64,000 bases of DNA from Coriobacteriaceae bacterium (GCA_902399975.1 CABOHA010000001.1:769397-833396), one strand, 5' to 3'; shown: positions 35,588 to 45,114, counted from the stretch's first letter. Notes: generated by a model not told the origin, from the sequence alone. Program-made: numbers and translations.

Positions 35588-36504
35588 CCTTTGACCTGTA
35601 CGACACCGTCGACTCGTTTATCGCCTATATCTCACGTGTCGAGGGACTTTCTCCCAACACGGTGACGGCCTACGGCTCGAGGCTGGAGCGCTTTGCTGCC
35701 TGGTGCGAGCGCGAGGATATCGATGCTTTCGCTGCCGACGTGCGCACCATTCGTCGCTATCTTGCCGAGCTTTCGCGTGAGCAGGTGGCTCCCCGAACGC
35801 TTGCGGCGCATCTTTCGGCTATCCGATCGCTCTATCGATGGATGGCTGCCGAGGGGGTCGTGGAGGGCGATGTGGTCTCGGCAATTTCCTCGCCCAAGCT
35901 CCCGCGCGATCTACCCGGTGTGCTGACGACCCAACAGGTGGAGGCGCTGCTCAAGACGCCTGATACCTCAACACCCGCGGGACTGCGCGATGCGGCGATG
36001 CTCGAGCTGCTCTATGCCTCGGGCGCCCGTATCTCTGAGCTCGCAGCACTCAATGTGGAGTCCATTGCGTGGTCCGAACGCACGCTGCGCCTGTGGGGCA
36101 AGGGGAGCAAAGAACGTATCGTCCCTCTGTATCGTCGTGCGCTCGAGGCGACGCGTCTCTATATTGAGGAGGGGCGGCCGGAGTTGCTCGCTCAGGCAAA
36201 GCGCCGTGACCCCACTACCGGGCCGCATCCGCTGCTTATATCGGCGCGCGGTAATCACATGAGTGCCGCCATGCTCAGGCGGCGGTTCCATACTCTGGCG
36301 ACACTCGCCGGCATTCCGGCCGACATCGCCCCGCATGCGATGCGCCATACCTTTGCGACCGACTTGCTCGAGGGCGGTGCGGACCTGCGCTCGGTTCAAG
36401 AGCTGCTGGGTCATGCGAGCCTGTCCACGACGCAGATCTACACGCACCTCACGCCCGATCGGCTCAAACGTGCCGTGGCTCAAGCCCATCCCCGAGGCGA
36501 ATAG
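35584..36504 (+). CDS. xerC: XerC/XerD-type tyrosine recombinase, probable non-canonical ATA start
   Basis: A tyrosine recombinase with all catalytic residues: Arg in ASGARISEL, Lys in GKGSKERIVPL, His and Arg in HAMRHTFAT, and His plus Tyr in LGHASLSTTQIYTHL. It should resolve chromosome dimers at dif. The first ATG/GTG/TTG in frame is GTG 35662, but that would cut off the N-terminal SAM-like helix, whose pattern (DTVDSFIAYISRVEGLSPNTV) is readable upstream. No standard start exists between the upstream stop and that point. ATA 35584 has GGAGG nine bases upstream, overlaps the trmFO stop as ATAG, and gives 306 residues, the normal Xer length. CTG 35596 is an alternative. The C versus D call rests on position next to dprA-trmFO. 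Confidence 0.82.
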   Translation: MAFDLYDTVDSFIAYISRVEGLSPNTVTAYGSRLERFAAWCEREDIDAFAADVRTIRRYLAELSREQVAPRTLAAHLSAIRSLYRWMAAEGVVEGDVVSAISSPKLPRDLPGVLTTQQVEALLKTPDTSTPAGLRDAAMLELLYASGARISELAALNVESIAWSERTLRLWGKGSKERIVPLYRRALEATRLYIEEGRPELLAQAKRRDPTTGPHPLLISARGNHMSAAMLRRRFHTLATLAGIPADIAPHAMRHTFATDLLEGGADLRSVQELLGHASLSTTQIYTHLTPDRLKRAVAQAHPRGE

Positions 36505-36553
36505 TGGCTGGGACGTCCCGCGCCGCACTCAGGTGTGTGGTTTTGATTGCGGG

Positions 36554-36582
36554 TTGGCACGAAGATGCATTCCTGCTATCAT
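36554..36582 (+). promoter_or_regulatory. Probable promoter and leader of rpsB-tsf
   Basis: TTGGCA (36554-36559), 17-base spacer and TATCAT (36577-36582) with TGC before it. The leader of about 130 bases up to 36723 contains GTTGC...GCAAC near 36590 and CCCGG...CCGGG near 36648-36674, which may form an S2 autoregulatory structure; this is inference. Confidence 0.65.
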
Positions 36583-36723
36583 TCATCGGGTTGCTTCACG
36601 GCAACATGTTTTTATCACGCACGCGCGGCTACTTCATACCGTGGTGCCCGGGCTTTGGTAGCACATGTCCGGGTTGGTTTTGGAGGATGACCCCGCGCGG
36701 AGGCAAACCACAGGAGGTTTAAC

Positions 36724-37452
36724 ATGGCTACCAAGATTAATATCCGCACCCTGCTCGAGGCCGGCTGCCACTTCGGTCACCAGACCCGTCGCTGGAACCC
36801 CAAGATGAAGCCGTTCATCTTCGGTGAGCGCAACGGCATCTACATCCTCGACCTCAAGCAGGCCATCCTCGACGCCGACCAGGCCTACACCTTCGTCAAG
36901 AACGTCGCCAAGGGTGGCAACGTGCTGTTCGTCGGCACCAAGAAGCAGGCTCAGGAGGCCGTCAAGAACGCTGCTGAGCGCGCTAATATGCCCTACATCA
37001 ACCAGCGTTGGCTTGGCGGTATGCTGACCAACTTCGTCACCATCCGCTCCCGCATCAACCGCATGGAGGAGCTCGAGGCCATGGTCGAGGACGGCCGCAT
37101 GGCAGTGCTCCCCAAGAAGGAGCAGGCTGTGCTCGGCAAGGAGCTCACCAAGCTCCAGACCAACCTCGGTGGCGCCCGCGACATGAAGGGTCTGCCCCAG
37201 GCTCTCTTCGTCATCGACACTAAGCGCGAGGAGAACGCCATCAAGGAGGCTCAGCGCCTGAACATCCCCGTCGTCGCTCTGATCGACACCAACTCCGATC
37301 CCGACGAGGTCGAGTACGGCATCCCCTGCAACGATGACGCTATCTCCGCTGTCACCCTTATGTGCGAGCTCATGGCTGACGCCTGCCTCGCTGGCTCCGG
37401 TAAGGAGCAGGTCTCCGAGGCCGAGATGGCCGCTGAGCCCAAGGCCGAGTAA
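36724..37452 (+). CDS. rpsB: 30S ribosomal protein S2
   Basis: S2 of 242 residues, beginning with [24 protein letters not shown] sequence and containing the coiled-coil region in the middle. Length is standard with a short acidic/Ala tail ([11 protein letters not shown]). AGGAGG precedes the ATG. Order rpsB-tsf-pyrH-frr is universal in bacteria. Confidence 0.98.
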   Translation: MATKINIRTLLEAGCHFGHQTRRWNPKMKPFIFGERNGIYILDLKQAILDADQAYTFVKNVAKGGNVLFVGTKKQAQEAVKNAAERANMPYINQRWLGGMLTNFVTIRSRINRMEELEAMVEDGRMAVLPKKEQAVLGKELTKLQTNLGGARDMKGLPQALFVIDTKREENAIKEAQRLNIPVVALIDTNSDPDEVEYGIPCNDDAISAVTLMCELMADACLAGSGKEQVSEAEMAAEPKAE

Positions 37453-37497
37453 ATCAGTCTTAGTTAATTCTTTTTCATCTCTTTGAAAGGAACCACA

Positions 37498-38367
37498 ATG
37501 GCCCAGATTACCGCCGCTATGGTCAAGCAGCTCCGCGAGATGACCGACTCCCCGATGATGGAGTGCAAGAAGGCTCTCGTCGAGGCTGACGGCGACATGG
37601 ACGCCGCTGTCGACGTTCTGCGTAAGAACGGCCTTGCCAAGGCTGCCAAGAAGGCTGGCCGTGAGACCAACGAGGGCGCTGTCGCCGCGTTCGTCTCCGA
37701 GGATGGCAAGACCGGCGCTCTGCTCGAGCTCTCCTGCGAGACCGACTTCGTTGGCTCCAACGCCAAGTTCACCGGCTTTGCTTCTAAGGTCGCTGAGGTT
37801 GTCGCTACCACCGAGCCTGCTGACGTCGACGCTCTGCTCGAGAAGCCGATGGGCGAGGAGACCGTTTCCTCCGAGCTCACCGAGATGATTCACATCATGG
37901 GCGAGAACATGAAGATCTCCCGCTTCGCTGCCCGCAAGGCCGAGAACGGCGCGCTCGCTTCTTACATCCACATGGGTGGTAAGATCGGCGTCCTCGTCGA
38001 GTTCGCCTTCGAGAAGGCCGAGACCGCTCAGGCTGAGTCCTTCAAGACCTTCGCTCACGACGTTGCCCTTCAGGTTGCCGCCGTCGCCCCGATCTGCGCT
38101 ACCCGCGATCAGGTTCCGGCCGAGACCGTCGAGCACGAGAAGCAGATCTACATGGCCCAGGCTGCCGAGTCCGGCAAGCCCGAGGCTATCCAGGAGAAGA
38201 TGGCTGTTGGCCGTCTGGAGAAGTTCTACAAGCAGTCCGTGCTCACCGAGCAGGAGTTCATCAAGGACAGCTCCCTCACCATCAAGAAGTACGCTGAGCA
38301 GGTCTCCAAGGAGCTCGGCGACACCATTACCGTCGTTGCCTTTGACCGTCTGGTCCGTGGCGAGTAA
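37498..38367 (+). CDS. tsf: Elongation factor Ts
   Basis: EF-Ts of 289 residues, nucleotide exchange factor for EF-Tu. The N-terminal UBA-like domain carries LREMTDSPMMECKKAL, and the core has the TDFV sequence that contacts EF-Tu. ATG 37498 follows AAAGGAA; a start at 37483 would add five residues. A strong terminator follows. Confidence 0.98.
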   Translation: MAQITAAMVKQLREMTDSPMMECKKALVEADGDMDAAVDVLRKNGLAKAAKKAGRETNEGAVAAFVSEDGKTGALLELSCETDFVGSNAKFTGFASKVAEVVATTEPADVDALLEKPMGEETVSSELTEMIHIMGENMKISRFAARKAENGALASYIHMGGKIGVLVEFAFEKAETAQAESFKTFAHDVALQVAAVAPICATRDQVPAETVEHEKQIYMAQAAESGKPEAIQEKMAVGRLEKFYKQSVLTEQEFIKDSSLTIKKYAEQVSKELGDTITVVAFDRLVRGE

Positions 38368-38390
38368 ATAAGCTCTTGTAGCTGGTAATG

Positions 38391-38425
38391 AGCAGGCTGT
38401 GGGTTTTACTCACAGCCTGCTTTTT
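38391..38425 (+). terminator. Rho-independent terminator after tsf
   Basis: AGCAGGCTGTG (38391-38401) and CACAGCCTGCT (38411-38421) form an 11-bp perfect stem followed by a T run. It separates rpsB-tsf from pyrH onwards. Confidence 0.93.
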
Positions 38426-38484
38426 CATGGCTCTTATCAGAGCCTTTGATATCATATTGAGAGTCTAATTAAAGGAGGATCGCT

Positions 38485-39207
38485 TTGTCCGACATCCGAT
38501 ATAAACGCGTGCTTCTTAAGCTTTCCGGCGAAGCACTGATGGGCGACGGCCAATATGGCATTGACCCCAAGGTTACCGACCATCTTGCCAAGCAGGTCAA
38601 GGAGCTGCTCGCCGTTGGCCATGAGGTCGGCGTCGTTGTCGGCGGCGGCAATATTTTCCGCGGCATGGCAGGCGCTGCCGGTGGCATGGAGCGTGCTCAG
38701 GCCGACTACATGGGCATGCTGGCAACCGTTATGAACGCGCTCGCCCTGCAGGATGCCTTCGAGCATAACGATGTTCCCTGCCGCGTGATGAGCGCTATCC
38801 AGATGAACGAGATCTGCGAGCCCTATATTCGCCGTCGCGCTATCAACCACCTTTCCAAGGGCAACGTTGTTATTTTTGCCGCCGGTTCGGGTAATCCGTA
38901 CTTTACGACCGACACCGCCGCGGCTCTTCGTGCGTGCGAGATCGGCGCCGAGATTCTGATTAAAGCCACCAAGGTTGACGGCATCTACGACAAGGATCCC
39001 GTCAAGTGCGCCGATGCCGTCCGTTTTGACAAGATTACTTATCACGAGGTTCTCGTTCGCGGCCTGCAGGTTATGGATTCCACAGCTACGGCCCTGTGCC
39101 AGGATAACCGTATGCCTATTTTGGTCCTCAACATCGATGGCGAGGACACCGTCAAACGCGCGCTCGCGGGTGAGCCCGTCGGCACGCTCGTCTATCAGGA
39201 GGATTAA
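38485..39207 (+). CDS. pyrH: Uridylate kinase
   Basis: A 240-residue UMP kinase of the amino acid kinase fold. Motifs [11 protein letters not shown] and [10 protein letters not shown] are clear. It makes UDP from UMP, linking to the pyr cluster at 51.7 kb. TTG start with AAAGGAGGA upstream. Confidence 0.97.
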   Translation: MSDIRYKRVLLKLSGEALMGDGQYGIDPKVTDHLAKQVKELLAVGHEVGVVVGGGNIFRGMAGAAGGMERAQADYMGMLATVMNALALQDAFEHNDVPCRVMSAIQMNEICEPYIRRRAINHLSKGNVVIFAAGSGNPYFTTDTAAALRACEIGAEILIKATKVDGIYDKDPVKCADAVRFDKITYHEVLVRGLQVMDSTATALCQDNRMPILVLNIDGEDTVKRALAGEPVGTLVYQED

Positions 39208-39209
39208 GC

Positions 39210-39746
39210 ATGGCAGAGAACATCACCGCCCATATGGACAAGTCGCTCGAGTCCCTCAAGCATAACTTCTCCAAGGTCCGTACCGGTCGCGCCAACGCCA
39301 ACATTCTGTCCGACATCACCGTCGATTATTACGGTGTCCCCACGCCGGTCACGCAGGTTGCCGCCGTCAAGACCCCCGAGGCTCACATGCTGCTCATCGA
39401 GCCGTGGGACAAGGCCCTCATCAACGCTATCGTCAAGGCCATCGGCGCTTCCGATCTGGGTATTACCCCCAACTCCGATGGCACCGTCGTTCGTCTTCCG
39501 TTCCCGGCTCCCACTGAGGAGCGCCGTCGCGAGCTTGTCAAGGAGTGCCGCGAGTACGCCGAGCAGGCCAAGGTGTCTATCCGTAACATCCGTCGCGACT
39601 TCAACAACAAGCTCGAGCGCGATGAGGAGCTCACCGAGGACGATGTCCGTCGCGAGCAGGCCAAGGTCCAGAAGCACACCGATGAGTATGTCGCCAAGGT
39701 TGAGGAGCTTCTGAAGGAAAAAGAAGCCGAGGTCATGGAGATCTAA
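39210..39746 (+). CDS. frr: Ribosome recycling factor
   Basis: A 178-residue RRF that splits post-termination ribosomes with EF-G. The KVRTGRANANILSDI motif and the long three-helix pattern fit; length is slightly below the common 185. It begins two bases after pyrH. Confidence 0.97.
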   Translation: MAENITAHMDKSLESLKHNFSKVRTGRANANILSDITVDYYGVPTPVTQVAAVKTPEAHMLLIEPWDKALINAIVKAIGASDLGITPNSDGTVVRLPFPAPTEERRRELVKECREYAEQAKVSIRNIRRDFNNKLERDEELTEDDVRREQAKVQKHTDEYVAKVEELLKEKEAEVMEI

Positions 39747-39747
39747 G

Positions 39748-40542
39748 GTGCAATACGACGAGCATAAACTGGTCGAGTACTTTGCCGACGCCCCTGTGGG
39801 CGTCGGTTTTTCCGACCTTGACCTCAATAACATTCCGCACCATATCTCGTGCATCATGGACGGCAACGGTCGTTGGGCCACATCGCGCGGTCTTGCACGC
39901 ACCGAGGGCCACAAGGCGGGTATCGTCTCCCTTCGCGAGATTATTACCGCCTGCGTGCGTCTGGGCGTCGACGTGCTTTCGGCCTATGCGTTTTCTACCG
40001 AAAACTGGAACCGCCCGCAGCATGAGGTCAACGTCTTGATGCACCTGTTTGCCAAGACGTTTATCGACGAGCTGCCGCTTCTGAAGCGCGAAAACGTGCG
40101 CGTTGTCTTTTTGGGCGACATTTCCGCGCTGCCCAAGAAGACCCGCGACGTTTTTGAACGCGGTCTTGCCGAGTGCGCCGATCACACCGGTATGACGCTG
40201 GCGCTTGCCGTCAACTACGGCGCGCGTGCCGAGATTACCCGCGCTGTCCGTCAGATTGCACTCGACGCTGCCGCCGGTAAGATCGATCCTGCCGCAATTG
40301 ATGACGACATGGTGGCTTCCCACCTCTATACCGCCGGCCTTCCCGATCCTGAGCTTGTGATTCGCACCTCTGGTGAGCTGCGCCTTTCGAACTATCTGCT
40401 GTGGCAGGTGGCTTATTCCGAATTCTACGTCACCGATACCTATTGGCCCGACTTTGATCGTTGGGGCCTTGTCGACGCCATTTTGGCCTATCAGGGCCGT
40501 GACCGTAGGTTTGGTGGTCTGAGCAAGACCGAGGAGGCTTAA
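39748..40542 (+). CDS. uppS: Isoprenyl (undecaprenyl) diphosphate synthase
   Basis: A 264-residue cis-prenyltransferase making the lipid carrier for cell wall synthesis. The signature IMDGNGRWATSRGLARTEGHKAG holds the catalytic Asp, and VIRTSGELRLSNYLLWQ is the C-terminal block. The GTG start lies one base after frr, with a 35-residue N-terminal extension before the core. Confidence 0.96.
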   Translation: MQYDEHKLVEYFADAPVGVGFSDLDLNNIPHHISCIMDGNGRWATSRGLARTEGHKAGIVSLREIITACVRLGVDVLSAYAFSTENWNRPQHEVNVLMHLFAKTFIDELPLLKRENVRVVFLGDISALPKKTRDVFERGLAECADHTGMTLALAVNYGARAEITRAVRQIALDAAAGKIDPAAIDDDMVASHLYTAGLPDPELVIRTSGELRLSNYLLWQVAYSEFYVTDTYWPDFDRWGLVDAILAYQGRDRRFGGLSKTEEA

Positions 40543-40544
40543 TC

Positions 40545-41444
40545 GTGTCCGATCGTCCCAAGGCATCTGCTCCCAAGACGCCTGTGCGCAAAGCTGCCAC
40601 TGCGGGAGCGCCTGCAGCGAAGAGCGGCACCGGTTCGTGGCTGGCGGGCTTTATTACCCGTGCCGCCGCCGGTATCGTCTATGCCGTTGTCTTTATCCTG
40701 TGCCTGGTTTTGGGTATCGTGCCCACGGCCATCTTTGTTTCTGTCATGAGCGGTCTGTGCTGCTATGAGTTTTTCCGTATGACAAGGCTCGATGGCAAGA
40801 TGGCTAACGAGCGCATGGGTATCGCTGCCGCCGTACTCTTTCCGCTGTCGGCGTTGGGCGATTCGATGTTGCTGAATGCCCTGCTTTTTGCCTTGATGCT
40901 CGCTGTGGGCATTTGGTATGTCTGGTCGCCGCGTACCCGCATCTCTGATGTGGCCGTGACGCTCATGGGTCCCATCTACACTGGCTTTATGCTGTCGGCT
41001 ATCGTGCTGCTGCGCGATGCCGTGCCCGGTTTTGCCGGCGCCCTGCTTTCAGTGGGCGTTTGCGCGTCCCTTTGGGTCTCCGATTCGTTTGCCTACATCG
41101 TGGGCAGCCGTATCGGCAAGCACAAGATGGTTCCCAAGATCTCTCCCAAAAAGAGCTGGGAGGGGTTTGCCGGCGGCATCTTGGGCTCGGTTTTGATTTG
41201 GCTCATCCTGTGGGCGACGCACTTCTACAAGCTCAGCCTGCCCTATGCGCTGCTGTGCGGCGTGGTCGTGTCCATTCTGGGCGTTATCGGCGACCTTATC
41301 GAGTCGCGCATCAAGCGCGGTGTGGGCGTCAAAGATTCCGGCAACCTTATCCCGGGCCACGGCGGAATGCTCGATCGTAGCGATTCGCTTATCTTCGGCT
41401 GCATCACCGCGCAGCTGTTGCTGATGATCGGAGGCGTGCTGTAA
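40545..41444 (+). CDS. cdsA: Phosphatidate cytidylyltransferase
   Basis: A 299-residue polytopic membrane enzyme making CDP-diacylglycerol. The C-terminal signature GDLIESRIKRGVGVKDSGN followed by PGHGGMLDRSDS, and SPKKSWEGFAGG before it, are diagnostic. About eight transmembrane segments follow a 30-residue basic, Ala-rich cytoplasmic N-terminus. GTG start two bases after uppS. Confidence 0.95.
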   Translation: MSDRPKASAPKTPVRKAATAGAPAAKSGTGSWLAGFITRAAAGIVYAVVFILCLVLGIVPTAIFVSVMSGLCCYEFFRMTRLDGKMANERMGIAAAVLFPLSALGDSMLLNALLFALMLAVGIWYVWSPRTRISDVAVTLMGPIYTGFMLSAIVLLRDAVPGFAGALLSVGVCASLWVSDSFAYIVGSRIGKHKMVPKISPKKSWEGFAGGILGSVLIWLILWATHFYKLSLPYALLCGVVVSILGVIGDLIESRIKRGVGVKDSGNLIPGHGGMLDRSDSLIFGCITAQLLLMIGGVL

Positions 41445-42631
41445 TGTCCTTCCAGACGACGTATGGCTCCGATGGACGTCTCCGCGTTGCCATCCTGGGC
41501 TGTACAGGCTCTATCGGCACCCAGGCGCTCGATGTGTGCCGCCAGCATGCCGATCGCCTGCAGGTGACGGCGCTGTCCGTTAACTCCAGTACCTCTGAGC
41601 TCGTTGCCACTGCCCGTGAGTTCTCGGTTCCGGCGGTTGCCGTGGCCGATGCCGCTCATGTCGATGACGCCGTGCTGCAGGAGTTGCCCGAGGGAACGAA
41701 GCTCGGCGTTGGCGCGCAGGCGGTTTGCGAGCTCGCGCGTCGCGACGATGTCGACTGCGTGCTCGTCGCTATTGTGGGCGCCGCCGGTCTCGAGGCGAGC
41801 CATGCGGCCTTGACCTCGAATAAGCGCCTTGCCCTTGCCAACAAGGAGTCCCTCGTCGTCGGTGGCGACTTGCTTATGCCGTTGGCACAACCGGGCCAGC
41901 TTATTCCGGTCGACTCTGAGCATTCCGCCATCTACCAGTGCTATCTGGGGGAGAACCCGCGCGAGGCCCACTGCATTTGGCTCACCTGCTCGGGCGGTCC
42001 GTTCTTTGGCCGCACGCGCGACGAGCTCGATCGCGTGACGCGTGCCGATGCCCTCGCGCATCCCACGTGGGCCATGGGTGCCAAGATCACCATTGACTCA
42101 GCCACCCTCATGAACAAGGGCCTGGAGCGCATTGAGGCCATGCATCTGTTTAACTGCGACCTCGATTTCATTAACGTGGTCGTGCAGCGTCAGTCCAAGA
42201 TTCACTCTATGGTCGAGTTCGCCGACGGCTCCGTGATGGCGCATCTCGGTGCATCCGACATGCGTATTCCCATCCAGTTCGCGTTCTCGTATCCCGAGCG
42301 TTGGGATACCCCGGCGCCTCGTATCGATTTCCGCGAGCTGGGGCAGCTCACGTTTGATGCTGCCGACATGGATACCTTCCGCTGTCTGGCACTGGCCGAG
42401 CGTGCCGGCAAGACGGGCGGCACCATGCCGTGCGTGCTCAATGCCGCCAACGAGGTTGCCGTCGATGCCTTCCTGCACGATGGCTGCAGCTTTACCGATA
42501 TCGATCGCATTGTGGAATCCTGCATGGACGCCCACGATATGCAGGCGGTCGATTCGTTTGAGCAGCTTCGCGACATCGATGCGTGGGCGCGTGAAAAGGC
42601 TGCGCAGGTGCTCGCCGCAACCCGTTCCTAA
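41444..42631 (+). CDS. dxr: 1-deoxy-D-xylulose 5-phosphate reductoisomerase
   Basis: A 395-residue Dxr, second step of the MEP isoprenoid pathway. NADPH site GCTGSIGTQALDV is at the N-terminus; SEHSAIYQC and the later ATLMNKGLE are substrate and metal regions. It shares a base with the cdsA stop. ispG lies two genes downstream. Confidence 0.96.
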   Translation: MSFQTTYGSDGRLRVAILGCTGSIGTQALDVCRQHADRLQVTALSVNSSTSELVATAREFSVPAVAVADAAHVDDAVLQELPEGTKLGVGAQAVCELARRDDVDCVLVAIVGAAGLEASHAALTSNKRLALANKESLVVGGDLLMPLAQPGQLIPVDSEHSAIYQCYLGENPREAHCIWLTCSGGPFFGRTRDELDRVTRADALAHPTWAMGAKITIDSATLMNKGLERIEAMHLFNCDLDFINVVVQRQSKIHSMVEFADGSVMAHLGASDMRIPIQFAFSYPERWDTPAPRIDFRELGQLTFDAADMDTFRCLALAERAGKTGGTMPCVLNAANEVAVDAFLHDGCSFTDIDRIVESCMDAHDMQAVDSFEQLRDIDAWAREKAAQVLAATRS

Positions 42632-42656
42632 CCCATAAGGATTGCTTTTTCGTTTT

Positions 42657-44018
42657 ATGGATACTGTTCTGAGCGTTCTCTCATCGGTCTTTTGGGGCCT
42701 GCTGGTGCTTTCCGTCCTCGTGTTTTTGCACGAGGGCGGCCACTTTTTGGCGGCGCGTGCCTGCGGCGTCCGTGTGACCGAGTTCTTTTTGGGTCTGCCG
42801 TGCCGCTTTGACATCCATTACACGTCGCGTCGCATTGGAACCAAGTTTGGCGTGACCCCGCTGCTGCTGGGTGGCTACGCTGCCATCTGCGGTATGGATC
42901 CGACCGATGTTTCGTGCGCCGATCGCGTGCTCGCGGCTATCTATCGTCATGGTCGCGTGACCGTGGCCGACCTTGCTGTCGAGCTCGAGCTTTCCGAGGA
43001 GGTTGTGCTCGAGGCATGCGCCCTTTTGCTGGGCTGGGGCTCCATCGCGCCCTGGTATGAGGAAGGGGAGAAGCCCTCGCCGAGCTACTATCCCACCAAA
43101 TATCAGACGTTGCCGCGAGACACGGCAGGCTATACCACCTTTGATGGTCGCCGTTTCGATCGCGAACATGCGACTGCCGAGGGCGATGTGTGGGAGCTGC
43201 CGTTCGGCGAGGCCGAGTTCCTTGCGCAAGAGCGCTCGCACACCTATTTGGGCCAGGGCTTTGTCAAGCGTGCCTTTATGCTGCTTGCGGGCATTATCGT
43301 CAATATCCTGACGGGTTTTTTGCTCCTTATGAGCATCTATTCCATCGCAGGTGTCACCGTGCCGGTGGATACCAATGTGATTGGCCAGGTTGACGAAGGC
43401 TCGATTGCCGCCTCGGCGGGAATCGAGGGCGGCGACGCGATTCTTTCGGTCGACGGAGTATCGTGCTCTACCTGGATGGACGTTTACGATGCCATCGGCA
43501 AGGCTGCCGGTAAGGACGATATCGCCATTGAGTACGAGCGTGACGGCAAGCAGCATTCGACCACGGTTGCGCTCAAAGAGGACGATCGCCTAGGTGTGTA
43601 TGCCTCTACGCAGGTGGTCCGTTTAGACCCCATCACGTCGGCTCGCCTGTCGTTCTCCTATGTTGTGCAGACAGCGGAGGGCGTGATGCGCCTGCTCCAG
43701 CCGCAGCATACGATGGAGATTCTCGATCAGTCCTCTTCGATCGTGGGTATTAGCGTTATGTCCTCACAGGCTGCTGCTGCCGGCCCTGCCACGTTCCTTT
43801 CGTTTGCCGCCCTCATTTCATTCTCGCTTGGCTTTATGAACCTGCTGCCCATCCCGCCACTCGATGGCGGCAAGCTAGTCATCGAGATCATTCAGAAGAT
43901 TGCGGGCCGCGAGCTTCCGCTCAAGGTCCAGACGATTGTGAGCTATGTGGGCATCGCGCTCTTTGCGCTGCTGTTTGTCTATATGCTTCGTTCCGACATC
44001 CTTCGATTTATTCTGTAG
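42657..44018 (+). CDS. rseP: RseP-like site-2 metalloprotease with inserted winged-helix-like domain
   Basis: A 453-residue membrane zinc protease (458 if TTG 42642 is used; neither start has an ideally placed ribosome site). HEGGH lies in the first transmembrane helix (42729), LLAGIIVNIL corresponds to the AGP-N segment, a PDZ domain covers about residues 235-315 and NLLPIPPLDGG provides the third zinc ligand. Between GGY...GMDP and the second transmembrane helix, where RseP normally has a loop of about 25 residues, this protein has about 110. The first 50 of these (42909-43058) look like a winged helix-turn-helix, with the rest Tyr/Pro/Glu-rich. Position between dxr and ispG is standard. 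Confidence 0.92.
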   Translation: MDTVLSVLSSVFWGLLVLSVLVFLHEGGHFLAARACGVRVTEFFLGLPCRFDIHYTSRRIGTKFGVTPLLLGGYAAICGMDPTDVSCADRVLAAIYRHGRVTVADLAVELELSEEVVLEACALLLGWGSIAPWYEEGEKPSPSYYPTKYQTLPRDTAGYTTFDGRRFDREHATAEGDVWELPFGEAEFLAQERSHTYLGQGFVKRAFMLLAGIIVNILTGFLLLMSIYSIAGVTVPVDTNVIGQVDEGSIAASAGIEGGDAILSVDGVSCSTWMDVYDAIGKAAGKDDIAIEYERDGKQHSTTVALKEDDRLGVYASTQVVRLDPITSARLSFSYVVQTAEGVMRLLQPQHTMEILDQSSSIVGISVMSSQAAAAGPATFLSFAALISFSLGFMNLLPIPPLDGGKLVIEIIQKIAGRELPLKVQTIVSYVGIALFALLFVYMLRSDILRFIL

Positions 44019-44031
44019 GGGAGTGTTTGGA

Positions 44032-45114
44032 TTGTCTTTATCCCATCCTTTGCCTCGCGAGCTGACGCGCCCCGTGCATGTGGGCGGCGTGCAGATCGGT
44101 GGCGGCGTGCCGGTGGTGGTCCAATCTATGACCTGCACCGATACCGCTGATGCCCAGGCAACGCTTGCGCAAGTGTGCGCGTTGGCGCAGGCTGGCTGCG
44201 ATATCGTGCGCGTGAGCGTGCCTACCGAGGCTGCGCTCGAGGGCTTTCGCACGATTTGTGCCGAGTCTCCGGTACCAATCGTCGCCGATATCCATTTTAA
44301 CCATAAGCTTGCCATTGGCGCTGTCGAGGCTGGTGCCTCTAAGCTGCGCATCAACCCCGGCAATATCGGCGATTGGGCTAAGGTCGATGCCGTCATCGAT
44401 GCCGCGGGTGCCGCGGGCTGCGCGATTCGCATTGGCGTGAACGCGGGCTCGCTTGAGCAAGATATTGCCGAGCGCGACGACCTCACGCAGCCCGAAAAGC
44501 TCGTGATGTCGAGCGAACGCTTTGTGCGGCACTTTGAGGACCGTGGGTTTACCAACATCGTGCTATCCGCCAAGGCCCATAGCGTACAGACGACACTTGA
44601 TACCTATCGCGCCCTGTCGCGCGAGATACCGCATGTTCCGCTCCACCTGGGCGTGACGGAGGCGGGGACCAAGCTTCAGGGCACCATCAAGAGCTCTGTA
44701 GGCTTGGGTATCTTGCTTTCCGAAGGCATCGGTGACACCATGCGTGTGTCGCTCACGGCCGATCCGGTTGAGGAGCCGCCGGTCGCCTGGGGAATTCTAC
44801 AGTCGCTGGGCCTGCGTCGCCGTGGTCCCGAGATCGTCTCGTGCCCCACGTGCGCCCGCTGCCAGGTTAACCTGATTCCCATCGCCGAGGAGGTCACTGA
44901 GCGGCTTAAGAACTATTCCGCGCCGCTTTCGATCGCCGTGATGGGATGTGCGGTCAACGGCCCCGGAGAGGCATCTGACGCCGACCTGGGTGTTGCCTGC
45001 GGACGTGGTCAGGGCCTGCTCTTTTCGCATGGCCAGATCATTGGTAAAGTAGCTGAGGATCAAATTGTCGACGCGCTTATGGCCGAGGTCGACAAACTTA
45101 TTGAGGAGAAATAA
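44032..45114 (+). CDS. ispG: 4-hydroxy-3-methylbut-2-en-1-yl diphosphate synthase (IspG/GcpE)
   Basis: A 360-residue [4Fe-4S] enzyme of the MEP pathway. Cluster ligands are in SCPTCARC and a later MGCAVNGPGE; VQSMTCTDTAD is the N-terminal signature. TTG 44032 follows GGGGAG by eight bases; GTG 44023 overlaps that site. The stop abuts the proS start. Confidence 0.95.
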   Translation: MSLSHPLPRELTRPVHVGGVQIGGGVPVVVQSMTCTDTADAQATLAQVCALAQAGCDIVRVSVPTEAALEGFRTICAESPVPIVADIHFNHKLAIGAVEAGASKLRINPGNIGDWAKVDAVIDAAGAAGCAIRIGVNAGSLEQDIAERDDLTQPEKLVMSSERFVRHFEDRGFTNIVLSAKAHSVQTTLDTYRALSREIPHVPLHLGVTEAGTKLQGTIKSSVGLGILLSEGIGDTMRVSLTADPVEEPPVAWGILQSLGLRRRGPEIVSCPTCARCQVNLIPIAEEVTERLKNYSAPLSIAVMGCAVNGPGEASDADLGVACGRGQGLLFSHGQIIGKVAEDQIVDALMAEVDKLIEEK

